A stretch of DNA of 64,000 nucleotides from Burkholderiaceae bacterium. Its GTDB lineage: Bacteria; Pseudomonadota; Gammaproteobacteria; Burkholderiales; Burkholderiaceae_C. The notes beneath the pieces are model-generated. The model saw only the letters and a program-made list of their open reading frames with translations. It was not told the DNA's origin and made no database searches. The number at the start of each line of letters is the position of its first letter. The stretch's first letter is position 1. Positions 10,944 to 18,360 of this stretch are shown here, piece after piece. The stretch lies in the NCBI GenBank assembly GCA_024235895.1, contig JACKLM010000004.1:124001-188000 (forward strand), in the 5' to 3' direction. A program made the translations under genes and the position numbers.

Positions 10944-11684
10944 ATGACCACGACCTCAACGAACAGCGCTCCGACCTCCTCGCCGAGGCACGCGCCCACA
11001 TCCCGACCCGCTCCCGCTCACCTCGCCCCTGCGGCGCTGATCGACAGCGACCACCCCGCGGTGGCGGCCTTCGCTGCCGAGCACGCGCGCGGCGACGATG
11101 ACCGCGCACGCGCGCTATCGCTGTTCTACGCGGTGCGCGACGGCTTTCGCTACGACCCCTACCGCATCGAGCTGACCCCGGCCGGGATGAAGGCCAGCGC
11201 CGTCGTCGAGCGCGGCTACGGCTGGTGCGTGCCCAAGGCGGGCCTGCTGGCAGCGGCCTGCCGCGCGGTCGGCATCCCGGCGCGCGTGGGCTATGCCGAC
11301 GTGCGCAACCACCTCAGCACTGCGCGCATGCGCGAGCTGATGCAGACCGATCTGTTCGTCTGGCACGGCTATACCGAGCTCTGGCTCGACCAGCGCTGGA
11401 TCAAGGCCACGCCGGCGTTCAACATCGAGCTGTGCGAGCGCTTCGGGCTGCTGCCGCTGGACTGGGACGGCCACACCGACTCGCTCTACCACCCCTTCGA
11501 CCGCGCCGGCAACCGCCACATGGAATATGTCGCCGAGCGCGGCACCTATGACGACGTGCCGCTGGCGGCGATCCTGGACGGCTTCCGTGCCCACTACACG
11601 GGCTGGGGCGAAGCCGACGACCCGCTCGCCCAGGCGAGCTTCGACGACGACGTCGAGCGTGAGGTGGCCAACGGCGCTCGATGA
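10944..11684 (+). CDS. Transglutaminase-like family protein
   Basis: A 246-residue cytoplasmic protein with a transglutaminase/protease-like fold. The Cys lies in RGYGWCVPKAGLLAAACRA, the His in VWHGYTELWL and a possible Asp/Asn contribution in KATPAFN, matching the Cys-His-Asp order of the superfamily. The first 30 residues are Thr/Ser/Pro-rich and look unstructured, so a later start is possible; no signal peptide is seen. The stop overlaps the thpR start as ATGA, indicating a two-gene operon. The family has many proteins of unknown substrate; a protease, amidase or cross-linking activity cannot be separated by sequence. Confidence 0.85.
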   Translation: MTTTSTNSAPTSSPRHAPTSRPAPAHLAPAALIDSDHPAVAAFAAEHARGDDDRARALSLFYAVRDGFRYDPYRIELTPAGMKASAVVERGYGWCVPKAGLLAAACRAVGIPARVGYADVRNHLSTARMRELMQTDLFVWHGYTELWLDQRWIKATPAFNIELCERFGLLPLDWDGHTDSLYHPFDRAGNRHMEYVAERGTYDDVPLAAILDGFRAHYTGWGEADDPLAQASFDDDVEREVANGAR

Positions 11685-12283
11685 GGACGATGGCGCCTGG
11701 CGGCAGACCGGAGCCGGACGCCGCGGTCGCACCCGCGCGCTGGTTCATCGCGCTATGGCCCGACGCCGCCACGTGCGCGGCGCTGCAGTCGCTGCAGTCG
11801 TGCTGGTCCTGGCCGCCGCGCGCACGTCCCACCTGCGCCGGGCGCCTGCACCTGACGCTGCACTTCCTCGGCCCGCTTCCCGAGTCCGCGATCGACCCGC
11901 TGCACCACGTGCTGGCCGGGGTCGCCGCATCGCCGTGGCACTGGACGCTGCGCCGCGCCTCGGTTTGGCCGGGCGGCATCGCCGTGGTCGAGCCCGTACA
12001 GGTCCCGGCGGCGGCACGTGCGCTGCACGTGGCGCTGGGCGAGGTGCTGCGCGCGCAGGGGCTGCCTCTGGAGGCCAGGCCCTGGCGCCCGCACGTCACG
12101 CTGGCGCGCCGCGCGCACGGCGCGGCCACCCCACATTCGTTCGAGCCCGTCGAGTGGACTGCGCGCAGCTTCGAGCTCGTCTGCTCGGACCGGGGCTACC
12201 GTCGTGTGGCGCGCTGGGCGCTCGCGGCCCGGGCCGGCGGGGACGCCCCGTCGGCACGCTGCTGCGGCCGCGGCAGCCGGTAG
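11681..12283 (+). CDS. thpR: RNA 2',3'-cyclic phosphodiesterase (2H family)
   Basis: A 200-residue member of the 2H phosphoesterase (LigT/ThpR) family, which hydrolyses 2',3'-cyclic phosphate RNA ends and can reversibly join 2'-5' RNA. Both signature tetrapeptides are present: HLTLHFLG in the N-half and HVTLARRA in the C-half. ARWFIALWP is the normal first strand. It overlaps the transglutaminase-like gene as ATGA. The last 25 residues are low in complexity and lie inside the convergently transcribed cytochrome gene (overlap 12196-12283), so the original C-terminus may have been shorter. A second ATG three codons downstream is also usable. Confidence 0.9.
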   Translation: MRTMAPGGRPEPDAAVAPARWFIALWPDAATCAALQSLQSCWSWPPRARPTCAGRLHLTLHFLGPLPESAIDPLHHVLAGVAASPWHWTLRRASVWPGGIAVVEPVQVPAAARALHVALGEVLRAQGLPLEARPWRPHVTLARRAHGAATPHSFEPVEWTARSFELVCSDRGYRRVARWALAARAGGDAPSARCCGRGSR

Positions 12284-12597
12284 ATCGCCTCGTCGAGGTG
12301 CCGGGCGACCGCGAGCACGTCGGCCTCGCCCCAGCCCAGCCGCTCGCGCGCTGCCCACTGCGCGACCTGGTCGACCAGGCCCGCCCAGTCGCGCACCACG
12401 CGCCGATCGCGCCAGTGCATCTGCGTCGTGTGGCAGCCGCTGCAGTGCGTGTCGTACAGCAGGGCCCCGCGCGTCGGCGCCTGTGCAAGGGTGGCGGGTG
12501 CCGGCGGCACGGCCAAGCCCGCCAGTGCGGCCGCGGCGTGCCAAGGCGCAGCCGCGAGCAGCGCGGCGCCCAGAATCGGCATCACCCTCGGTCTCAT
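12196..12597 (-). CDS. Small monohaem c-type cytochrome
   Basis: A 133-residue exported protein. The signal peptide is MRPRVMPILGAALLAAAPWHAAA. One covalent haem site CSGCH follows near residue 52, and a downstream Met is available as distal ligand (TTQMHWRD). It should be a periplasmic electron carrier, or a haem sensor or subunit. The start at 12597 overlaps the stop of the HDOD gene (ATGA), which fixes it and makes the two genes one operon. The Arg/Ala-rich last 25 codons run into the convergent thpR. The redox partner is not evident here. Confidence 0.85.
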   Translation of the reverse strand: MRPRVMPILGAALLAAAPWHAAAALAGLAVPPAPATLAQAPTRGALLYDTHCSGCHTTQMHWRDRRVVRDWAGLVDQVAQWAARERLGWGEADVLAVARHLDEAIYRLPRPQQRADGASPPARAASAQRATRR

Positions 12598-13655
12598 GCC
12601 GCCACCGTGCGTGAGGTGAGGCAATCGGGCTCCACCACCCGCACGGTATCGACCGAGATCGGCAGCGTCTCACGCTCGACGCCCTCGGCCTGGCTCAGGG
12701 CCACGGTCAGCGCCATCGCCAGCGCCTGCCTGAGCGCCTGCGTCAGCGGATCGCCCGCAGCCTCGGTCGCCCCCATCGACGGCGCGGCCAGGTTGCCCAG
12801 CGCCACGGTCACCTCGACGGGGAAGTCCCATTGGCGGACTGCCTGCGCCGACAGCCGCAGCGCCTGCCTCCACAGCCCGGCGTGGAAGACGTGGCTGCCC
12901 GGCGCGACGACCGGTGCGCCCTGGTCGAGCACGCGCAGCGCGACGATCAGCCCGATCGGCACCGCCGTGCCGGCCAAGTAGGCGCTGAAGGCGTCGGGGC
13001 AGCCGGCACGCCGGCTGCCGCAGGCTTGACCGCAGCGCTCGGACAGCTCCCACAGGCGTCCCGCGGCAGCCTTTCCGAGCCGTCCCTGGGTGACCATGAA
13101 GATCGGCCGCACGGCCGCACGCATCACGAGCTGCGACAGCCCGAGCTGCCCGAGCAGCATCAGCGCCCCGCCAAGATCCTCGATCCGGCGCTGCGTGCGA
13201 TAGCGTGGCGAATTGGCCAGCCGCACGACCTCCCCGACCAGCACCGGGTCACGCGCCAGCAGCTCGCAGAGCTCGCGCGGCGACACCTCGTCGCGGCGCA
13301 CCAGCGCCATCAACCTGGGCAGAACGGCCGGCAGCCGCGGCACCGTGCGGGTGTCCAGTCCGCGCTCGGCCAGTGCATGCAGCCGCGCCAGTGCGTCGCG
13401 CTCCGCGGTCGACACCGGTTGCGGCAGCGGATCACCGCCCCCGAGCAGGCTCGCGCCGAAGCGCGCCGCCAGCGCCGGTAGCGGGTCCGCTGGCAGCGCC
13501 TCGGGCGCCTGGCAGGGTCCTTGCGACGGCCAGGCGGCCTCGTCGACGGCAGGCGGTGCAACCCCCGCCGAGCGGGCCGCTACAGGCGCCGACTGACTGG
13601 GCACAGGCGCACGCGCCCCGCCAAAGAGACTGCGCAGGGAATTCCACAAGGCCAT
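12594..13655 (-). CDS. HDOD-domain protein
   Basis: A 353-residue cytoplasmic protein. After a Pro/Ala-rich N-terminal 65 residues comes an HDOD-type helical module (about 100-330): LPRLMALVRRDEVSPRELCELLARDPVLVGEVVRLANSP is the classic opening, followed by LMLLGQLGLSQLVMRAAV. HDOD proteins are catalytically reduced relatives of HD-GYP and act in signalling, often in c-di-GMP or stress networks. No receiver, EAL or GGDEF domain is fused here. The start at 13655 has a GGAGG sequence at good distance. It is coupled by ATGA to the cytochrome gene, an unusual pairing. Confidence 0.88.
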   Translation of the reverse strand: MALWNSLRSLFGGARAPVPSQSAPVAARSAGVAPPAVDEAAWPSQGPCQAPEALPADPLPALAARFGASLLGGGDPLPQPVSTAERDALARLHALAERGLDTRTVPRLPAVLPRLMALVRRDEVSPRELCELLARDPVLVGEVVRLANSPRYRTQRRIEDLGGALMLLGQLGLSQLVMRAAVRPIFMVTQGRLGKAAAGRLWELSERCGQACGSRRAGCPDAFSAYLAGTAVPIGLIVALRVLDQGAPVVAPGSHVFHAGLWRQALRLSAQAVRQWDFPVEVTVALGNLAAPSMGATEAAGDPLTQALRQALAMALTVALSQAEGVERETLPISVDTVRVVEPDCLTSRTVAA

Positions 13656-13851
13656 GGCGAGAACCTCCGATCGGGCTCGAGCCGGCCAAAGTCTCTCGCC
13701 GGGACCCGTCCCGCTTCATTGTCGGCCGTATCCGGCCGTCGCTGAAGCCCCATGCGCCGGACCGGCGCGAACGATGGCCTCGACCCGGCGCACTCGCGTG
13801 GACGGCACCATCCGAGTCCGACGGGTCATCGCGACGGTTTACCCTTGCACC

Positions 13852-15615
13852 ATGGGCCCCGCCGGACCGCACGCCGCGCTGCACGCGCACCGCACGCTCG
13901 TGCGCGCACTTGCGCGCCACGCCGCCTGGCCCGAGCCGCTGCCGCCCCGCGCCCGCGTCAGCGTGATCGAGACCCACATCTCGACGTTGCTGCTGGCCGG
14001 CCACCATGTTCTCAAGCTCAAGAAGCCGGTCGCCCTTCCGTTCGTCGATTTCTCGAGCGTCGAGCGCAGGCGCTGGTTCTGCCACGAGGAACTGCGTCTG
14101 AACCGACGCACGGCGCCTGGCCTGTATCTCGGCGTGCGCCCGGTGCTCGGCTCCGTCGAGACGCCCGTTATCGGGGACCTCGACCTCAAACGGCCGCTCG
14201 GCGAGGCGCACGAAGCTCCACCTCATGGCCAGACCGGCGATCGCCATCGAGGCCGGAGCCTTGCCGGTTTGGCAGCGCAGCCCGCCATCGACTGGGCCGT
14301 CTGGATGCGCCGCTTCGACCAGCGCGCGCTGTACGACGCCTTGGCGCGCCGCGGTGCGCTCGGCGAAGCCGAGGTCGACGCGCTGGCCGACGCGATCGCG
14401 AGGCTGCACGCGTCGCAGCCGCCCTCGCCGCCCGGCTACGGCGCGCCCGAGACGCTCGCCGCGACGGTCGAGGCCAACCTGCGCGAGCTGCGCCGCTCGG
14501 CCCAGGACGACGCGCTGCCGGTCGACGCGCGTGCGCGGCTGGAGGCACTCGCCGCCTGGTCCGCCGCGCGTGCCGCTGCACTCGCGCCGCGGCTGGCGGC
14601 GCGGCGAGAACGCGGCGCCGTCGTCGAGGGCCATGGCGACCTGCACCTGGGCAACGTCGTCTGGCTCGACGGCGATGCCTGCCTGTTCGACGCACTCGAG
14701 TTCGACCCCTCGCTTCGCCACACCGACCGCATCGCCGAGCTCGCGTTCCCGTTCATGGACCTGCTCGACCACAGGCTGCCGGCGCTGGCGTGGCGGCTCG
14801 CCAGCCGCGTGCTCGACGCCAGCGGCGACCACGACGGCCTGCCGGCGCTGCGCTGGCTGGCGGCGCACCGCGCGCTGGTGCGCGCGAAGGTGGCGCTGCT
14901 GGCCGCGGCGCAGGGCCGCAGCCCGCGCGCGCAGCATGCCGCCGCACGCCGGCGCATCGGGCTGGCGCATGCGATCGCCTTCCCGCCGCGCGCCGCGCCG
15001 CTGGTCCTGACCAGCGGGCTGAGCGGCAGCGGCAAGAGCACGGTCGCGATGATGCTGTCGGGCGCGCTCGGCGCGGTGCGCGTGCGATCCGACGTCGAGC
15101 GCAAGCGGCTGCACGCGCTGGCGCCGACCGCGCGCGACGCCGACCCCGCGCAGCTCTACGGCGCGGAGGCGACGCGGCGCACCTACGCCCGGTTGCTCGA
15201 GATCGCCCGCGACGCCCTCGCCGGCGGCGTCGGCATCGTCCTCGACGCCGCCTACCTGAAGCGCGCCGAGCGGCTGCAGGCGCTGGCGCTGGCGCGCGAG
15301 CTCGGCGCGCCGTTCGCGGTCGTCGAGTGCCGCGCACCGCATGCGGTGCTGGTGGCCCGCATCGCGCGCCGGCAGGCCGCCGGCGGCGACCCGTCGGACG
15401 CCGACCTCGAGGTGCTCGCGCAGCAGCGCCGCTGGGCCGAAGCGCCGGGGCCGGACGAGCCGGTTCACGTCCTCGACACCGACGGCACGCTGGCCGACGT
15501 CGCGCGTCGCGTCAGCGTCTGGGCCGGCGCGTGGACACGCGGCTTGCCCCGCAGCCGGCGGCCTCCCGGGCTGCCCGGGGCCCCGGCGACTGCACCCGCC
15601 CGGCCGCGCAATTGA
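13852..15615 (+). CDS. Aminoglycoside-phosphotransferase-like / P-loop kinase fusion
   Basis: A 587-residue two-domain protein. The N-half is an APH-fold kinase: HVLKLKKPVALPF carries the ATP-binding Lys, HGDLHLGN at 261-268 is the catalytic Brenner loop, and FDALEFDPSLRHTD follows as the metal-binding segment. The C-half is an AAA-type zeta-toxin/gluconate-kinase-like domain with Walker A GLSGSGKST at 389-397 and a later DAAYLKRAER segment. This fusion is a recognised proteobacterial family of unknown substrate. ATG 13852 is chosen because conservation begins soon after; the frame is open further upstream. It diverges from the HDOD gene. It should not be called an antibiotic-resistance gene on this evidence. 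Confidence 0.87.
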   Translation: MGPAGPHAALHAHRTLVRALARHAAWPEPLPPRARVSVIETHISTLLLAGHHVLKLKKPVALPFVDFSSVERRRWFCHEELRLNRRTAPGLYLGVRPVLGSVETPVIGDLDLKRPLGEAHEAPPHGQTGDRHRGRSLAGLAAQPAIDWAVWMRRFDQRALYDALARRGALGEAEVDALADAIARLHASQPPSPPGYGAPETLAATVEANLRELRRSAQDDALPVDARARLEALAAWSAARAAALAPRLAARRERGAVVEGHGDLHLGNVVWLDGDACLFDALEFDPSLRHTDRIAELAFPFMDLLDHRLPALAWRLASRVLDASGDHDGLPALRWLAAHRALVRAKVALLAAAQGRSPRAQHAAARRRIGLAHAIAFPPRAAPLVLTSGLSGSGKSTVAMMLSGALGAVRVRSDVERKRLHALAPTARDADPAQLYGAEATRRTYARLLEIARDALAGGVGIVLDAAYLKRAERLQALALARELGAPFAVVECRAPHAVLVARIARRQAAGGDPSDADLEVLAQQRRWAEAPGPDEPVHVLDTDGTLADVARRVSVWAGAWTRGLPRSRRPPGLPGAPATAPARPRN

Positions 15616-15694
15616 CCCCCGTCAGACCGCGGCCGCAGGCACGATCGATCATCGGGGCGACCCCCCGGCCCACCCCGAACCAGGAGACGAAGCG

Positions 15695-16591
15695 ATGAAC
15701 CCGATCCGACAGATCCTCGCGCTGGTCAGCGACGGCGCGCGCAGCGAGGCCGTGCTCGCGCTCGCCGCGCGGCTGGCGGCCCGCCAGGGCGCCGGCCTGC
15801 TGGCCTTGCACGCGGTGACGCCCGCGACCTCGGGCGCCTACCTGACGCCCGAGGCCGCGGCGCTGGCGATCGAACTGACGCAGCGCGCCGACGCCGAGCG
15901 CCACGAAGCCGCCGCCGCACGCGTCGCCGCCGCCGCGGCGCGCAGCGGGCAGGCGATCCCGCTGCAGCGCGCCGAGCCCGACCCGGTCGCCGCGGCCGCG
16001 ATGCGGGCGCACTGCAGCGACCTCGTCGTGCTCGCGCAGCGCCCGCTCGACGGCGACGACGGCACCGACGCCGGCTTCGCGGGCCGGCTGCTGGTGCGCG
16101 CCGGCGCCCCGCTGCTGTTCGTGCCCGCGGTGGACACGCTCGACCCCGAGCCCGACGGCGCGCCACCTTGCGGGCGCCGCGTGCTGGTGGCCTGGGCGCC
16201 CAAGCGCGAGAGCGCGCGCGCGCTGCGCGATGCGCTGCCGCTGCTGGCCGCGGCCGAGCAGGTCGAGGTCGTCCGGATGGCCGACCCGGGCGAAGATCGC
16301 GACGCCCCCGAGCCGCTGGACGCGGTCTGCGCGCACCTGCAGCGCCACGGCGTGCACGCGCGCACGCACCGGCTGGTTCGCGCCGGCGCCGGCGCGGGCG
16401 GCGGGCTGCTGCCCGACTGGAGCCCGGACGTGCCGGTGGCCGAGGCGCTGCTGTCGCACGCCGCCGACACCGGCGCCGATCTGCTCGTGATGGGCGGCTA
16501 CGGCCACTCCAGGGCCTGGGAGCTGGCGCTGGGCGGTGTCACGCGCACGATGCTGAAGTCGATGACGCTGCCGGTGCTGATGTCGCACTGA
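15695..16591 (+). CDS. Universal stress protein (tandem UspA domains)
   Basis: A 298-residue cytoplasmic protein with two UspA-like modules. The first (about 3-150) is diverged. The second ends with the ATP-binding-type signature MGGYGHSRAWELALGGVTRTML followed by LPVLMSH, typical of UspA C-termini. The start at 15695 is well supported by an AGGAG placed nine bases upstream. The upstream APH/P-loop kinase gene ends 79 bases before, so co-transcription is possible. Function is inferred at family level only. Confidence 0.9.
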   Translation: MNPIRQILALVSDGARSEAVLALAARLAARQGAGLLALHAVTPATSGAYLTPEAAALAIELTQRADAERHEAAAARVAAAAARSGQAIPLQRAEPDPVAAAAMRAHCSDLVVLAQRPLDGDDGTDAGFAGRLLVRAGAPLLFVPAVDTLDPEPDGAPPCGRRVLVAWAPKRESARALRDALPLLAAAEQVEVVRMADPGEDRDAPEPLDAVCAHLQRHGVHARTHRLVRAGAGAGGGLLPDWSPDVPVAEALLSHAADTGADLLVMGGYGHSRAWELALGGVTRTMLKSMTLPVLMSH

Positions 16592-16604
16592 GGTTGCGCC
16601 GAGC

Positions 16605-16622
16605 CGCCGGCGCGCGCCGGCG
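16605..16622. repeat. 18-bp perfect palindrome between convergent genes
   Basis: The 18 bases CGCCGGCGCGCGCCGGCG are their own reverse complement and sit in the 36-base gap between the convergent stress-protein and NUDIX genes. The RNA of either strand could form a strong hairpin. There is no T-tract on either side, so an intrinsic terminator is not supported; a pausing or Rho-assisted role is only a guess. Confidence 0.5.
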
Positions 16623-16627
16623 CGTCG

Positions 16628-17104
16628 TCAGGCCGCCAGCGCGTGTCGCCGACGCAGCTGCACCAGCAGCGCCTGAAGCTGGAGCCGGTGCGTCAGCAGC
16701 TCGGCCAGCGCGGGCTTGCAGTACTCGTCCAGCCGTCCGAAGGCGAACCACCCGTAGCCGTCCATCTCCGGACGCACCGCGCCGCTGTGTCCGCACTCGA
16801 AGTGGCTGACGCAGAACAGCCCGGCCGGGTCCAGCCGCGGCATCAGCGTCGCGAACAGGTGCAAGTCCTTGCGTGGACGAAAGCGGTGCCGTCCGAGGTC
16901 GACCAGCGGCTGCGCGTCGAGCACCAGCCCGGTCTCCTCGCGCGTTTCGCGCAGCGCCGTCTGGCGCGGCGACTCGCCCGGCTCGGCCCCGCCCTTGGGC
17001 AGGTCCCAGTGCCCCTGCCCGGTGACGTGGCACAGCAGCAGCTCGGCGGCGTCGTTCAGGATGACGACGCCGCAGCTGAGCTTGCGGGCGGGCAGGAGGT
17101 CCAT
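16628..17104 (-). CDS. NUDIX hydrolase
   Basis: A 158-residue cytoplasmic protein with a complete Nudix box: G-x5-E-x7-REETxEE-like spacing is met by the segment from GGAEPGES to LRETREETGL. It starts MDLLPARKLSCGVVIL, giving the usual beta strand before the box, and WDLPKGG immediately precedes it, which is common in RppH/MutT-like and diadenosine-polyphosphate hydrolases. The exact nucleotide substrate cannot be told from sequence. The gene is single, convergent with the stress-protein gene and divergent from the Gate-domain gene. Confidence 0.92.
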   Translation of the reverse strand: MDLLPARKLSCGVVILNDAAELLLCHVTGQGHWDLPKGGAEPGESPRQTALRETREETGLVLDAQPLVDLGRHRFRPRKDLHLFATLMPRLDPAGLFCVSHFECGHSGAVRPEMDGYGWFAFGRLDEYCKPALAELLTHRLQLQALLVQLRRRHALAA

Positions 17105-17297
17105 CGTGGTCGGGCGCGGTCTGCGCAGTCAGGGCCGAGCATGCACGAGCGACGTGACGGCACGACGACCGAAAACCCGCGCCTTGCGACCACAATTCAC
17201 GCCGTCGCCACACCGCCCGACTGCCGGGTCCCGACGCCGCCGCGAGCGTGCCATGGGCACGCTTCTTCTACGATCGGCCCCTGGCACGGTCGGCGGG

Positions 17298-18263
17298 ATG
17301 ACGATGGAGTTCTTTGGATCGGTGGCCGGCCGGCTGGCGGCCGTGGGGCGCGAGCTGCTCGTGCAGGCGCTCGCGGTCTATGCGACCTTGCTGAAGGTCA
17401 TGCTGCCGGCGCTGCTGGTCGTCAAGGCGCTCGACATGGCAGGCGCCACCGGGTGGCTGGCGGTCCTGCTGTCGCCGTCGATGCAGCTCGTCGGCCTGCC
17501 CGATGCGATGGGCCTGGTCTGGGCCACGGCGATGCTGACCAACCTCTACACCGCGATCGCGGTCTACGCCGGCTTCGCGGCGCAGGAGCCGCTGACGGTC
17601 GCGCAGGCGACCGTGCTGGGCACGATGATGCTGGTGTCGCACTCGCTGCCGGTGGAAGGCGCGGTCGCGCGCGCCAGCGGCGTCGGCTGGCGCGCGACGC
17701 TGCTCGTGCGCATCGGTGGCGCGCTCGTGCTCGGCGCACTGCTGCATCGCGTGTACGCGTCCAGCGCCGCGCTGCAGCAGCCGGCCCGCCTGCTGGGGCA
17801 GGCGCCGCCGCCGGACCCCGCGCTGACAGCGTGGGCGCTGGCGCAGCTCCAGATGCTGGTCTGGATCCTGGTCGTCATCGTCGCCCTGATGACGCTGCTG
17901 CGCCTGCTGCGCGCGGTCGGCATCGAGCGCTTGATCCACGCGATGCTCGCGCCGCTGCTGAACCTGATCGGGATCCGCCGCGAGGCGGCGAACGCGACCG
18001 TGATCGGCATCACGCTGGGCTTGAGCTTCGGCGGCGGGCTGCTGATCCGCGAGGCGCGCTCCGGCGTGCTGACGCCGCGCGACATGCTGCTCGTGATGAG
18101 CCTGCTCGGCCTTTGCCACAGCCTGATCGAAGACACGCTGCTGATGCTGCTGCTGGGCGCGCACCTGTCGGGCATCCTGTGGGCGCGGCTGGCGTTCGCG
18201 CTCGTCGTGGTGGCGCTGATCGCGCACTGGCCCCGGCGGCGAGCCGCCGCCGGCGCCCCCTGA
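17298..18263 (+). CDS. Gate-domain (nucleoside-recognition) membrane protein
   Basis: A 321-residue integral membrane protein with about eight hydrophobic segments. It has the Gate/nucleoside-recognition fold seen in SpmA/SpmB, FeoB C-termini and nucleoside transporters: MLTNLYTAIAVYAGF and VLGTMMLVSHSLPVEGAVA in the N-half, GITLGLSFGGGLLI and GLCHSLIEDTLLMLLLG in the C-half, giving two inverted half-repeats. Transport is likely but the substrate is unknown. ATG 17298 (MTMEFF) follows a GGCGGG; an upstream ATG at 17253 would only add a poorly hydrophobic tail. A TACGAT hexamer near 17269 may be a -10 element. Confidence 0.85.
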   Translation: MTMEFFGSVAGRLAAVGRELLVQALAVYATLLKVMLPALLVVKALDMAGATGWLAVLLSPSMQLVGLPDAMGLVWATAMLTNLYTAIAVYAGFAAQEPLTVAQATVLGTMMLVSHSLPVEGAVARASGVGWRATLLVRIGGALVLGALLHRVYASSAALQQPARLLGQAPPPDPALTAWALAQLQMLVWILVVIVALMTLLRLLRAVGIERLIHAMLAPLLNLIGIRREAANATVIGITLGLSFGGGLLIREARSGVLTPRDMLLVMSLLGLCHSLIEDTLLMLLLGAHLSGILWARLAFALVVVALIAHWPRRRAAAGAP

Positions 18264-18360
18264 TGGCGCCGCGCGCCGTCGATCGTGATCGCGTGCCTTC
18301 GGCACCCCTTGCCCGCCCAGATCGGCGAACATCGCGGTTGACCCGCCACCCGGCCCGCCC

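Noticed and set aside
13432..15468. A 678-codon minus frame opposite the APH/P-loop kinase
   Set aside because: No motifs and a shadow-type composition, while the plus strand has complete kinase motifs.
13852..15615. An aminoglycoside-resistance gene
   Set aside because: The APH fold is shared by many small-molecule kinases, and the fusion to a P-loop kinase matches a different, uncharacterised family.
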